Part shown: piece after piece, positions 1 to 9,639 of the stretch
How the letters are laid out: each line of letters begins with the position of its first letter
Numbering within the stretch: position 1 is the first letter of the stretch
NCBI GenBank assembly: GCA_028023455.1
Contig: JAQFVV010012441.1
Location: forward strand, 6,931,125 to 6,995,124
Direction: 5' to 3'
Source: Epiperipatus broadwayi
Lineage: Eukaryota; Onychophora; Udeonychophora; Euonychophora; Peripatidae
DNA length: 64,000 nucleotides
The notes under the pieces: generated by a model
Told to the model about the DNA's origin: nothing
Seen by the model: only the letters and a program-made list of their open reading frames with translations
The model's database searches: none
Translations under genes and position numbers: made by a program

Positions 1-613
1 CTACTTACATATATATATATATAGCAAAGATAACTATAAATCTTTTCATTATATAGTTAAAATCATTATTGGTTTTCATTGTCAAGTCAAAAAAAAAAAA
101 GTTTTTTTTTCATTTATTATTACACTTGCTTAAAGAAAAAATCAATTTGGAAACAACGGGTTTGACGAAGAAATAGAACGAGGGGTTGAAAAAAGCGTTA
201 GGCATAATAGCAAATATATTAATTTAATAAAGAGAACAATACGCGGCTGAATAGAAAAGAAAAATTTGTACAATCGGATTTTGCAAATAATTCTAAAGAA
301 ACGTGTTTAAAACATTCAATAACTATAAGGAATAGTTGTAAAAAGAAAACAAACAAAAAAAAAAAAAATCTAATAACAGAAGAGATAATTTTTAAGAAGA
401 AATAAATACCTCATTTATTGAAAAAGATTTATTTTTCTGGAAATGAGGATCGATAGAAAAATGAATGACTTTTTTTTTTTTTTTGTAATTTGTTTAAATT
501 TAGCTATTTAAAACAAAATGATTGTCCCACCTTAAATTAATAAATAAAAAGTCTATATTGCAATTCTATTCTTTTCTAAAAAAAAAAAAAATGTGTGATT
601 TTATCTACTATAT
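1..613. other. AT-rich stretch, no gene seen
   Basis: The sequence is AT-rich with poly(A), poly(T) and (AT)n runs. I see no coding pattern, SINE box or long repeat before the inverted unit that starts near 614. Confidence 0.6.
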
Positions 614-716
614 AGGGTATATGAGCACAGACTTTCACACAACCAACCACTCTCCACACTATCTCTCATAACACTGATACACTTGAACACATATATGTTG
701 AAAAGATAAATAATCA

Positions 717-758
717 CCAATATACGTATTTAATGCTAAACCAGCAATCATCGATTGG
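717..758 (-). ncRNA. Hammerhead ribozyme, decayed copy (470-bp family)
   Basis: On the minus strand: CCAA, a core reading UCGAUGA instead of CUGAUGA, the UUGCUGGUUUAGCAU stem II hairpin, UAAA in place of GAAA, the palindrome AUACGUAU, then A and UUGG. Stem I (CCAA/UUGG) and the palindrome are intact. The changes in both core strands predict loss of activity. Confidence 0.55.
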
Positions 759-894
759 TTTAGATTACCATCTCTACACATATATGCTATAAGTGCTCAG
801 ATATATATTAAGATAGCCAATTCTCATACTTTAATGGTCAGGCTTCAATCTACTCCACACTTATAGTAAATATGTGTAGAGATGGTAATCTGGA

Positions 895-936
895 CCAACT
901 GTTGATTGCTGGTTTAGCATAAAATACGTATACTGG
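895..936 (+). ncRNA. Hammerhead ribozyme, decayed copy (470-bp family)
   Basis: CCAA is followed by core CUGUUGA at 899-905 (A6 changed to U), stem II hairpin UUGCUGGUUUAGCAU, AAAA in place of GAAA at 921-924, and the perfect palindrome AUACGUAU at 924-931. The 3' stem I strand reads CUGG instead of UUGG. Two core changes suggest it is inactive. Confidence 0.55.
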
Positions 937-1363
937 TGATTATTTATCTTTTCAATACATATGTGTTTAAGTATATCAGTGTTATGAGATAGTGTGGAGA
1001 GTGGTGGGTTGTGTGAAAGTCTGTGCTTATATACCCTACATATTACATATATAGACACAGGTATATAATAAGCCTGTGTGTTTCAGTTATGACATAGTAG
1101 AGATGTCTGCCCATCCCTTGTATATGTATTAAATGTATTATGTCCTGGATAATAGGGGTCAGATTGATCTTAGGTCAACATGGGTGTGACAAGAATCTCA
1201 GCCTCAGTGTGGCCTTTGAGCATTCCATCATCAGATTTTCAATTGGATGGACAGTTGAAGAGTGTGGAATAGATTGAAGCCTGTCCATTAAAGTATGAGG
1301 ATTGGCTATCTTAATATATATCTGAGCACTTATAGCATATATGTGTACATATAATAATCTGGA

Positions 1364-1404
1364 CTAACTGATGATTGCTGGTTTAGCATGAAATATGTAT
1401 ATTG
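1364..1404 (+). ncRNA. Hammerhead ribozyme, intact core (470-bp family)
   Basis: The core CUGAUGA (1368-1374) and GAAA (1390-1393) are both intact. Stem II is UUGCUGGUUUAGCAU, with UGCU pairing AGCA and a U-U mismatch at its base. The stem III segment AUAUGUAU (1393-1400) is near-palindromic. Stem I is weakened (CUAA against UUGA). Confidence 0.65.
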
Positions 1405-1838
1405 ATGATTATTTATCTATTCAACATATATGTGTTTAAGTGTATCAATGTTATGAGATAATGTGGAGAGTGGTGGGTTGTGTGAAAGTCTGTGCTCATA
1501 TAACCTATATATTACATATGTAGACACAGGTATATAATAATCATGTGTATTTCAGTTATTACATAGTAGAGATGTCTGCCCATCCCTTGTATATGTATTA
1601 AATAAATTATGTCCTTACATTATGGGTCAGATTGACCTTAGGTCAACATATTGTGTGATAAGAATCTCAGCCTCAGGGTGGCCTTTGAGCATTCCATCAT
1701 CAGATTTTCAATTGGATGGATGGTTGAAGAGTTGGAGTGTGGAGTAGATTGAAGCCTGTCCATTAAAGTATGAGGATTGGCTATCTTAATATATATCTGA
1801 GCACTTATAGCATATATGTGTAGAAATGGTAATCCGGA

Positions 1839-1880
1839 CCAACTGATGATTGCTGGTTTAGCATGAAATATGTATATTGG
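1839..1880 (+). ncRNA. Hammerhead ribozyme, best copy of the 470-bp family
   Basis: Type I hammerhead: stem I 5' strand CCAA (1839-1842), core CUGAUGA (1843-1849), stem II hairpin (1850-1864, UGCU/AGCA), GAAA (1865-1868), short stem III segment AUAUGUAU (1868-1875), H17 = A (1876), stem I 3' strand UUGG (1877-1880). A second stem I helix pairs UAAUC upstream with GAUUA downstream across an internal loop, as in natural hammerheads with loop-loop contacts. All invariant core bases are present. The base pair next to the core in stem II is a U-U mismatch, which may lower activity. The predicted cut follows the A at 1876. Confidence 0.72.
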
Positions 1881-2094
1881 TGATTATTTATCTTTTCAAC
1901 ATATATGTATGTGTTCAAGGGTATCAGTGTTATGAGATAGTGTGGAGAGTGGCGGGTTGTGTGAAAGTCTGTGCTCTTATACCTATATATTATATATATA
2001 GACACAGGTATATAATAAGCCTGATTGTTTTAGTTATTTTTATCTACCGACATTATTTTATTTTTATTTTCTTGACTTTCTTTACACAATTTAT

Positions 2095-2360
2095 TTTTAT
2101 AGCTATAATAAACATCCCATACTTCACCATTCTTTTTAAATACATATAAATAAAGATATAATAAAAGACAAATGACCCCCAAGATGCATTTCGTGATGAA
2201 TCAGCACTCATTTGTTAGCCCAGGTCACAATCTCTCATATATATCTTATTATATGCAAAGTATTTTTTTTAGAGTAAATTGTTAATTTTCATTTACCATT
2301 GTCAAACTTCCTCCACTCACAACTTTGACGCCATCCATTCCAGATAAATACACATTTTTA
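2095..2360. repeat. Dispersed hammerhead-bearing repeat (family C)
   Basis: About 265 bp matching 48035-48310 and, in part, 48440-48560. Shared landmarks are TATAATAAACATC, ATAAATAAAGA, a GACCCCCAAGATGCATTTCG block, an AGAGTAAATTGTTA block and CCTCCACTCACAACTT. It holds the hammerhead module in minus orientation. Confidence 0.65.
2179..2218 (-). ncRNA. Hammerhead ribozyme, decayed core (family C)
   Basis: On the minus strand GAAA, the palindrome AUGCAU, C17 and UUGG are intact and stem II is partly paired. The 5' core reads CAAAUGA instead of CUGAUGA, so it is probably dead. The outer stem I pairs UGACC with GGUCA, a different sequence from the other families at the same structural position. 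Confidence 0.5.
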
Positions 2361-2489
2361 TGTACATGCTGCTGGCTACATATGTATTCAAGTTATTTGT
2401 TCTCTTATTTTTTTCTAATATATGAATACACACTTCAAATTATGTCTTGAACTACTATAATCATTTAGAGATTGTTATTAAATATCTTT

Positions 2490-2596
2490 TTTTTTTTTAA
2501 GTGTCATAGCATCGGCCGGGACGTGAACCCGCAACCCGGGCAACTGCCTGCAAGTGCAAGGCAGTCGCGCTGACCTTTCGATCACAAATGCAAGAC
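2490..2596 (-). mobile_element. Short tRNA-derived SINE with 14-bp TSD
   Basis: A ~107-bp minus-strand element with a poly(A) tail (the poly(T) run at 2490) and perfect TSDs TATTAAATATCTTT at 2476-2489 and 2597-2610. The minus strand carries a box B-like GGGTTCACGTCCC and a diverged box A. Two other copies lie at 43358-43457 and 44677-44790. A tRNA-like head with A-tail and variable TSD length is typical of a SINE moved by target-primed reverse transcription. Confidence 0.8.
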
Positions 2597-2679
2597 TATT
2601 AAATATCTTTAGTATTTAAATACCAAGTATAATTTACATTTTTGGAGTTTGGCTGAAATTATAGCAGATTTAAATACAG

Positions 2680-2940
2680 ACTTTCAAGTTCCCATTAACT
2701 ATCCATTCTATCTCATACAGCCGAAACGCATGACCACACATATGTGAAAAAAAAATAATGTTTTCCAATATACGTATTTCGCGTGGGGGGGGGAGTGATG
2801 ATCTGGACCCACTGATGAATGCTGGTTCAGCATAAAATACATATATTGGAGTTCATATATTTTTTTTTCACACGTGTGCGGTCCTGTGTATCGGTTGTAT
2901 GAGAAAGAATGGATGGTTGAAGGGAACTTGAATGTTTTAA
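2680..2940. repeat. Inverted-repeat hammerhead element (family D)
   Basis: The left part (about 2682-2785) and the right part (about 2840-2935) are imperfect reverse complements. They share a CATACAGCCGAAACGCATGACC-like arm and the AATATACGTATTT block. The hammerhead module sits at the inner edge of the plus arm, and a half module (GAAA-AUACGUAU-A-UUGG) lies on the minus strand at about 2764-2782. Confidence 0.55.
2809..2849 (+). ncRNA. Hammerhead ribozyme, near-intact (family D)
   Basis: Core CUGAUGA is at 2812-2818. Stem II is AUGCUG/CAGCAU, a perfect 6-bp helix with loop GUU (2819-2833). G12 is changed to A (AAAA at 2834-2837). The near-palindrome AUACAUAU, H17 = A and UUGG (2846-2849) follow. 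The single G12 change should cripple cleavage but the fold is clear. Confidence 0.62.
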
Positions 2941-3084
2941 AATCCTCTATTAAATATTTAAAAAAAAATTCATCATTTAAATTTTTTAAATATTACCACT
3001 GTTAATAATAATCCACAGATTAGGCTATAATACAACTTTTAAGTGATCGATCTTGGGATTTTTATATTCGTGAATATTGGACTT

Positions 3085-3365
3085 CAGTGTTGACACAGGT
3101 AACCAGGCTTTTCTGTCTAATGATTTTTGACAGAATAGATTAATTGAGTAGAGCATCACTTGAATTCATGAATTTAAAGATCCAAGTTCGAATCCTGTGT
3201 TAATGTTGTCATTGTTAAGTCCAACAACACCTGAAGAAGAATTAAAAATAGCACTCAAACCAATGTATCTGAAAAGTTTAAACTATTGGATTTCTAGATG
3301 ACAAAAGTAGTCCAACTATAATTAACAAGGAAAATGTCATCATCAAAAATTTTCAGGCAAACACA
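3085..3365 (+). mobile_element. tRNA-derived SINE (CTGAAGAAG family), plus copy
   Basis: A degenerate box A-like region is followed by box B GTTCGAATCC (about 3188). The family body then reads GTCATTG..CCAACAACACCTGAAGAAGA, and the copy ends near TTTTCAGGCAAACACAAA. The same body recurs at 3598-3870 and 36910-37640. Confidence 0.65.
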
Positions 3366-3597
3366 AATATATACTTGTATTTATACATTGGACTATATCC
3401 AGATCATTAGAATATTTAACTTTATTTAAATATTACACCCACATACAGGCACAACTTTTGAGAGGTATTATTCTACCCTCTTTTTCAGGTATTGCTGAGT
3501 GACCAATGAAAGTACTAGCATGGGAATCAAACTTGGATCTTAAATTCTTGAATATTAAATTTTAAGGTAACATGCTAACCAACTGAGGCATTTGTCA
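3366..3597 (-). mobile_element. tRNA-derived SINE (CTGAAGAAG family), minus copy
   Basis: Reverse-complement copy: minus-strand box A TGCCTCAGTTGGTTAGCATG near 3597-3578, a decayed box B, then the CCTGAAAAAGAGGGTAG body running toward 3366. It abuts a plus copy head to head. Confidence 0.65.
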
Positions 3598-3870
3598 AGA
3601 TGGCTTAGTTGGTTAGAGAATTACATTAAACTTCAATATTCAAGAATCTAAGATCCAGGTTCGATTCACATGCTACTACTGTCATTGGACAGGCCAGCAA
3701 CATTTTCTAAAGAAGAGAAGAGAATAATATCTTTCAAAACATTGTGCATTACTAACAGATAAATGTAACTGGAATGTTTAAATAAATTTACATTTTTCTA
3801 AAGTCATATGGAAATAGTCCAATTTGTAAATACAACAAAAATACCATATTTACAAGCCTTCAGGAAAACA
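3598..3870 (+). mobile_element. tRNA-derived SINE (CTGAAGAAG family), best boxes
   Basis: The box A-like TGGCTTAGTTGGTTAGAG begins at about 3602 and box B GGTTCGATTC lies near 3658. The body contains a hairpin-forming AGAAGAGAAGAGAATAATA...CTTTCAAAAC segment, and the tail ends near TTCAGGAAAACACAAATG. It forms a head-to-head pair with 3366-3597. Confidence 0.72.
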
Positions 3871-4120
3871 CAAATGTACACTGTATACAACATAAATGGA
3901 ATCACTGTATTATTACATATTACTGGCATTGTATAATTCGATAAATTATTATATTCATAAAGCTATGCTGGAATTAAAATTAGCAAATATCACCACAACT
4001 TAACATTAAATTTTCTAGTAGTGCTTCTTGCATTACAAAGTTTCAAATCAGGTAGACAAAAATGGAAAATAATTTTCATCTGTAATTAAAATTAAGTTTT
4101 TAAAAAAGTTAGTATCTATA

Positions 4121-5000
4121 TATTAATATTTTTTATTAGTCACTCATTAGACTAGAGATTATCCAGTAATGAATAATATTTTTGTAGTGTAATTTTTATT
4201 ACATCACTCTCATGCAAGGTAGGGAATGTTTTCCATCCACTTTTAACATCTTGTGGACAGATGTTATCATTAACATGTGATTGAAGGCATGTAAAAAATA
4301 TCTATGATCCCTAAGATACATGCTTCATGCTGAATCAGAACTCATCAGTTGGCTCAGACCACAATCTCTTACACATATATTTGTCATTGTTTGGTATATA
4401 TAAATAGCAAAGTATTACCGTTTAATTGATAATTGTGAAACATGCAGCCCTCACAACTTATTGAAAGTATATTAATAAATTTTTATTAGTCATTCATTAG
4501 ACTAGAAATTATCCCATAATGAATATTTCTGTAGTGTAATTTTCATCACACTGCTCTCATGCAAGGTAGGAAATGATTTTTATCCACTTCTGACACTTTG
4601 TGGAGGAATGTAGTCATAAACATATCAAAGACATGTAAAAAAATCTATGATCCTCATGATACACATTTCATGGTAAACCAGCATCCATCTGTTGGCTCAG
4701 ACCATGCTCTCTTACACATATATCTATCATTGTTCAATATATTTAGATAGCAAAGTCCTACAGATTAATTGATATGTCAAATGTTCAGCCCTCACAACAT
4801 TAACACAAATCACTTATTGAAAGTATATTAGTAATTTTTATTAGTTATTCGCTAGTCTAGAAATTATACAATTATGAATAATATTCCTGTAGTGTAATTT
4901 TCATTACATCGCTGTCGTGCAATGTAGTTAATGTTTTATACCCACTTTTAATACTTTGTGGAGGGGTGTATCTGAATACTTAAAATCTTAGAGACATTCT
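4121..5000. repeat. ~354-bp tandem hammerhead repeat array
   Basis: Three head-to-tail units. The shared TTTTATTAGT starts at 4131, 4481 and 4836, giving spacings of 350 and 355 bp. Each unit holds TAGTGTAATTTTYATYACA, a CTCTCATGCAAGGTAG block and a CCACTTTTAACATCTTGTGGA block. The first two also carry a minus-strand hammerhead module; the third is truncated before it. The copy near 4657-4696 has core CAGAUGG and is degenerate, although its outer stem I AUGGUC/GAUCAU still pairs. The same family recurs at 12250-13015. Confidence 0.75.
4311..4352 (-). ncRNA. Hammerhead ribozyme (354-bp family, unit 1)
   Basis: Minus strand: CCAA, intact core CUGAUGA (4342-4348), a partly paired stem II hairpin, GAAG instead of GAAA, then a decayed stem III segment, C17 and UUAG. 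An outer stem I helix pairs UGGUC with GAUCA. Core residue A15.1 is lost, so activity is doubtful. Confidence 0.58.
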
Positions 5001-5666
5001 GTTAGATTTGAATTTTGTAATACAGGTATTATTTTTGAAAATTTTGGATGTTACATTGTCATGATATATATTGAGAGTTAACCTGAGGGTGCTAAAAAAA
5101 ATATCCTAATTGTTAAAAGTGTAAAATTAACTTCAAATGTGGGAGTTAATTGTTCTATTTTATTAATTAGTTACCAATCAAATGTATCTTTTGTTAACAT
5201 GGTAATATATATTTTTTGTTAAAGGATTTTTTTACAATGCAAACAATGTACTTCACCTTTATTGAGTTTATATCAAAGATTAGATGTTTCTTTTCCTAGT
5301 CAAAGCAGTTGTTCTATTACTTTTGCTCTTTTATCATTTTTGTACCTTATTAACTTGGTTTTCATAAGCACATATCATGTCATCATTAATCTTTTGCATT
5401 AATTGTGACAATAAATTTACATATTTGTGCAAATAATATTTTTTATTTTATAATTACATATATGATAGCATTTTACATTCCAGTACCTTTTTCTTCTTTT
5501 TTATATATCCATGTTAAGTGCATAAAGTATGTAACCCTTTTACCATTTTATTTCAGTAAACAAGAATAGAAAGAGGATTAGCAGAATGAATGGCTTTAGG
5601 TTTGATCTTGGACAAGATAGTGCAATCAATAATTCCACATATTAAACTATATTTAAAATAAAATCT
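5001..5666. other. AT-rich interval, no gene seen
   Basis: Low-complexity AT-rich sequence between the tandem array and the RTE insertion. I see no conserved coding pattern or repeat boundary. Confidence 0.5.
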
Positions 5667-5679
5667 TTATTTATAGTAT

Positions 5680-7428
5680 TATCATCAACCATTATCAATC
5701 CACTGCAGGATGAAGGTCTCTCCAAGTTTAATCCATCTTCTCCGATCTTTAGCTTCTCTTCTCCACAACACTCCTGCACATTTTCTTATTTCATCCATCC
5801 ATCTCTCATGTGGTCTCTTTCTGGGTCTTTTACAATCTCTTGGAATACAGTTTAAAATTTCAATTGTCCATCTATTATCATCTCTTCTAGAAATATGTCC
5901 AGCCCAACTCCATTTCAATCTTTTAATTTATTCAATAAGGTCACTAACACCTGTTTGTTGTCTTACCCATACATTGCATTTTCGATCTCTTCTTGTTACT
6001 CCCAACATACATCTCTCCATACTCCTTTGAGTGGTCTGAAGTCTCTGTATTGCTCTTCTATTAAGTGTCCAAATCTCAGATCCATAAGCAAGAACTGGTA
6101 AAACACATTTGTTAAAAACCATCCTTTTCAAACACATAGGCATATTTCCTTTTAGTATCAAGTTATTTCTACCAAAAGCACTCCAACCAAGTTTAATTCT
6201 ATGATTAATTTCCTTCATTATGTTTCCATCTGTATTAATAATCTGACCGAGGTATTTGTAACTGTTAACTTCTTCTAATTCTCCATAATCAATCTTTATT
6301 TTCATATTTTGAGCAAATCGATTAAACATTACTTTAGTCTTTTTAACATTTATCTTTAGTCCTACTTTTCTACTTTCATCTGCTAACTCCTGCAACATTT
6401 CCTGCAGCTCTGAATCATTATTTGCAAAAACAACTACATCATCTGCAAAATCTAAATGACTTAAATACTCTCCATTTACTTTCACTCCTTTAGTTTCCCA
6501 TTTTAATCCACAAAATACTTCTTGCAGCACTGCTGTAAAAAGTTTTGGAGATATTGAGTCACCTTGAAATACACCTTTCTCAATGTTGATTTTTCCAGTA
6601 TCATTATGTAATCTAATTGTTGCTGTTGCATTTTTATAAATATTCTTTAAAATATGACAATATCCTGGATCTATACCTTGATGATCCAATGCTTTAGTCA
6701 CTGAAGAAATGTGTATAGAATCGAATGCTTTTTCATAATCTACAAATCCAAAACATAATGACAACTCATATTCATTTGTCCTTTCTATGACTTCCATCAA
6801 TACCTGGATATGATCTATTGTACTAAAACCACTTTTAAATCCAGCTTGTTCTCTTGGCTGGTGGAAATCCAAAGTTCTCTGTAGACGAGTTGTAATTATC
6901 TTGGTAAAATTTTTATATAAAACTGATAAAAGGGTGATAGGTCTGTAATTTATAATATCTTCTTTATCACCTTTTTTAAATATTAATATTATTACTGCAT
7001 TCTTCCAATCTTCCGGTACATCTTTATCATTTAGACATTTGGTATATAACTTTGCTAAAATTGTTTCTATTTCTTCACCTGCTTCTTTTAATATATCAGT
7101 TATAATTCCATCATTTTCTGGAGCCTTTCCTTTCTTCATACATTTAATTGCATGTCTCACTTTTTTATTTTAAATTCTGGGCAATTCGGAAGATGTAATA
7201 GATATAGGAGGTACTTGTTCTTTATTACTATATAATTCTTGATAAAAATCTTCTACCAATTTCATGATGTCATCTCTCTTTTTAGTAATAATTCCATCTT
7301 TTTTCTTATTGCAGATAGAAATTTTCTACCAATACCAAAATGTTGTTTAACATTCTTGAGATTTTTATTTTCTTCTACAGCTTTCCTTGCTATTTCACAG
7401 TTATACTTTCTTATATCATTTTCAACTC
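5680..7428 (-). pseudogene. RTE-clade retrotransposon, 5'-truncated, RT with in-frame stops
   Basis: Minus-strand remnant of an RTE polyprotein: the end of the linker region plus reverse transcriptase. RT motifs are visible in order: NYRPITLLSVLYK, GFVDYEKAFDSI (motif A, catalytic Asp), VFQGDSISPKLF, LDFADDVVVFA (FADD catalytic box) and YKYLGQIINTDG. The main open stretch runs 7160 to 5928. It is closed by an in-frame TAA at 5928-5930, after which the same frame resumes with WAGHISRRDDNRW, the usual RTE C-terminus. Another in-frame stop lies just upstream of 7160. The apurinic endonuclease domain is missing, as expected for 5' truncation. Perfect 13-bp TSDs TTATTTATAGTAT flank it at 5667-5679 and 7429-7441. 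The 3' end has the ATGATG-type tail typical of RTE. A second, more complete and more decayed copy is at 38547-41870. Confidence 0.9.
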
Positions 7429-7441
7429 TTATTTATAGTAT

Positions 7442-8261
7442 ATATAGATGTTTATACAATCCTATGTCAATTCTATTAGGAAATATTAAACTGAATTAAA
7501 TTTAGACTTAAAATGTATGTTTAATTTCTACATGTAACTATTAGCTTGAATAGAGTTTGTAGCAAAATTAAATTATTTATTGTTCTACATTCCAGTCTCT
7601 AGAATATAAAGTATTTGAATCAATTTTTCTCTTGGCACTTCCTGTATTCAATGTTCTTATGACCTTTTAAGTAATAAAGCCATTTTTTATTTATTTAGCA
7701 TATCCATTCTTAGATAGCTTAATTATTAACAAAATATCACAAAATAACTCAGAAATAAACTAGTGAACTTCTATCTTTGGTACTTACGTAGTTTGCCTGC
7801 CAGAAGCTTAGCATCCATTTTTTAAAAAAAATAATCTATTTTGGGGGCTTAAAACACATGGTATAAATAATATGGCTGACTCTAAGTTATTGTATTCAAT
7901 AATTAATGTTTTTTTTATTTTTTAAAATGATAAAGAAGCACAAAAGTCCAAAAGGTTGTAATTAAAATTTTTTAATGTAAATACAGTAAATAGATTTAAA
8001 AAGAAACAACATTTAGTACACTTTTGGGGCATATTTTGAAAATATTCTACTGAAACACACAAAAATCCAAAGAGTTGTATTTACCAATGTAAATTGATTA
8101 CATCAGATGTAAACTAATCAGTGCAGTCAGAAATGATGTTTTGGAGCCTAATAATCACGTTTTATTCCAAACAGATAGGTACTAAGAACATGTTTGACAT
8201 TGCAACTCTTTTCACACATAAATTATAAGTTGATGTTCATTAATACATACTTTTTAGGTCC
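7442..8261. other. AT-rich interval, no gene seen
   Basis: No coding signal. A TTACGTAGTTTGCCTGCC-like segment (about 7786) has a rough reverse complement near 8410, which hints at an eroded inverted-repeat element, but I cannot define its boundaries. Confidence 0.4.
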
Positions 8262-8960
8262 TATAATTTTGAAAATATTCCACTGCATCTTGTTATGTTG
8301 ATGAAATATTCCAAATTTTATTCATATTTCCCCAAATACTATGGTAAACAAATATTTAAAAAATCACCATGTGTAAAACAATATTAAAAAAATTACAATA
8401 ATTTTAGGCATCGCAGGCAAACTAAGTAAACATTCCACTGCATCTCGTCTGTTGATGGCAGATTCCAAAATTGATTATCTTTAAAAAACTAATTGGGCAA
8501 AAAAGAGATTTTAAAAAATCACTATATTTTTACCCATTGGTTGTCAAATGCTTAAAAAATGACAATTTTAGCACCACATCTGAAGTGTTGACTACATGTT
8601 AATGTTTGAATGTTATGTTTTAAATGTAATTTATTAAATAATGTATACAAATTTTCTTAAAATTAACATTCAATTTAGAATTATGAATGGAATTTATTTT
8701 AAAAAATTGGGATTAGTCCTGCCATAAATTCCATTTACAAGATAACATCAAAATGTTATTACTCAGGAACAATTAACACAAGGCTAACAGATAACACATG
8801 ACTAAAATTATCATAATTTTTTTTAATATTGTTTTACATGTGCTTATTTTTTTAACATTTCATTTTTTCCATATCACTTTTGGAAATATAATTAAAATTT
8901 GGAATATTTTGTTGACAAAACATGATGCAATGGAATATTTTTAAAATTACAAGATAGTGC
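8262..8960. repeat. Inverted repeat, ~150-bp arms
   Basis: The segment 8262-8408 and the segment 8806-8960 are imperfect reverse complements. Both carry AAATATTCCAnTGCATC and a run leading to a TTTTACACATG-type block. The spacer has no coding content. This looks like a non-autonomous fold-back element or two opposed copies of one repeat. Confidence 0.5.
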
Positions 8961-8961
8961 A

Positions 8962-9178
8962 TGCCAGAGTAATCAGTGGATTTCAGAAGGCTTGTGCATA
9001 AAATCCCCATCTAGTCCCTATTCATCCAAAATCCCCAGACTAGTTTCTAGCTTGTGGCTTTCATCAGTGAGGAGCCTTGGATCTGAGAGCAATACATATA
9101 GAGAGTTTTGCCTGTTTTAATAACAGTTAAGAGCAAGCATAAGAAATGATGATCATGTGATGTTTATTGGCTTAAAAC
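8962..9178. mobile_element. Hammerhead-bearing element, partial (501-bp family)
   Basis: A minus-oriented hammerhead unit is followed by the family's plus-oriented tail (GAGAGTTTTGCCTGTTTTAATAACAG ... GATGTTTATTGGCTTAAAA). The complete relative at 38952-39452 has the same unit and tail. No protein is encoded. Confidence 0.65.
9032..9082 (-). ncRNA. Hammerhead ribozyme, intact core (501-bp family)
   Basis: Minus strand: outer stem I AUCCAA/UUGGAU, inner stem I UCCUCA/UGGGGA, core CUGAUGA (9061-9067), stem II AGC-CACAA-GCU (3 bp), GAAA (9044-9047), stem III palindrome ACUAGU and cleavage triplet GUC (9038-9040). All core bases are present. The pair next to the core in stem II is A-A rather than G-C. 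Of the family copies this one has the best stem II. Confidence 0.68.
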
Positions 9179-9344
9179 CAATCCTGCCTAATATGATAGT
9201 GGTGACTATGGTTATTAAAGAACCAAAGACACCAAAATGTATGTGTACTGAATAATTTCAGACCTACATGACTATATAAGGTGATGAGCTTGTATTGAAA
9301 ATATTAAGGTATTTTCAATTTAAGTCTCATAGTTTTGTAGTTAA

Positions 9345-9632
9345 GTAGAGATAAAAGGTGACTACTGGATGGTTGCATTAGATTCTAAGATCTAGGTGCA
9401 GTGCTCTCAGATCCAAGGCTCCTCACTAACAAAGACCACAAGCCAGAAACTAGTCTGGGGATATTGGATGAGTAGGCACTAGATGGGGATATTATGCACA
9501 AGCCTTCTGGCATCCATTGATTATTCTGGCTTGCACTGAGTGGCAATATGTATAGAGAGTTTTGCCTGTTTTAATAACAGTTAAGAGCAAGCAAGAAATG
9601 GTGAGCATGTGATGTTTATTGGCTTAAAAAAA
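9345..9632 (+). mobile_element. Hammerhead-bearing element, partial (501-bp family)
   Basis: Plus-oriented unit with the same tail as 8962-9178. Its hammerhead (9414-9470) has stem I AUCCAA/UUGGAU and UCCUCA/UGGGGA intact, plus GAAAC, ACUAGU and GUC. The 5' core has decayed to CUAACAA (9426-9432), so it is predicted dead. Confidence 0.65.
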
Positions 9633-9639
9633 AAATACA

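Larger units (their letters stand above)
614..2030. repeat. ~470-bp tandem hammerhead repeat array (retrozyme-like)
   Basis: One inverted partial unit (about 614-856) is followed by direct units. The shared block TGTGTAGAGATGGTAATC-like begins at 873, 1342 and 1817, giving spacings of 469 and 475 bp. The third unit breaks off near 2030. Each unit has the same order: hammerhead module, a block ending in GTGTGAAAGTCTGTGC, then a GACACAGGTATATAATAA block. No protein is encoded; open frames here are short and not conserved between units. A tandem array of units of a few hundred bp, each with one type I hammerhead, is the described form of metazoan retrozymes. The retrozyme identity is inferred; the tandem structure is seen directly. 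Confidence 0.75.

Noticed and set aside
1877-2149. 90-codon open frame crossing the end of the tandem array
   Set aside because: It spans a repeat boundary, is not conserved between units and shows no domain.
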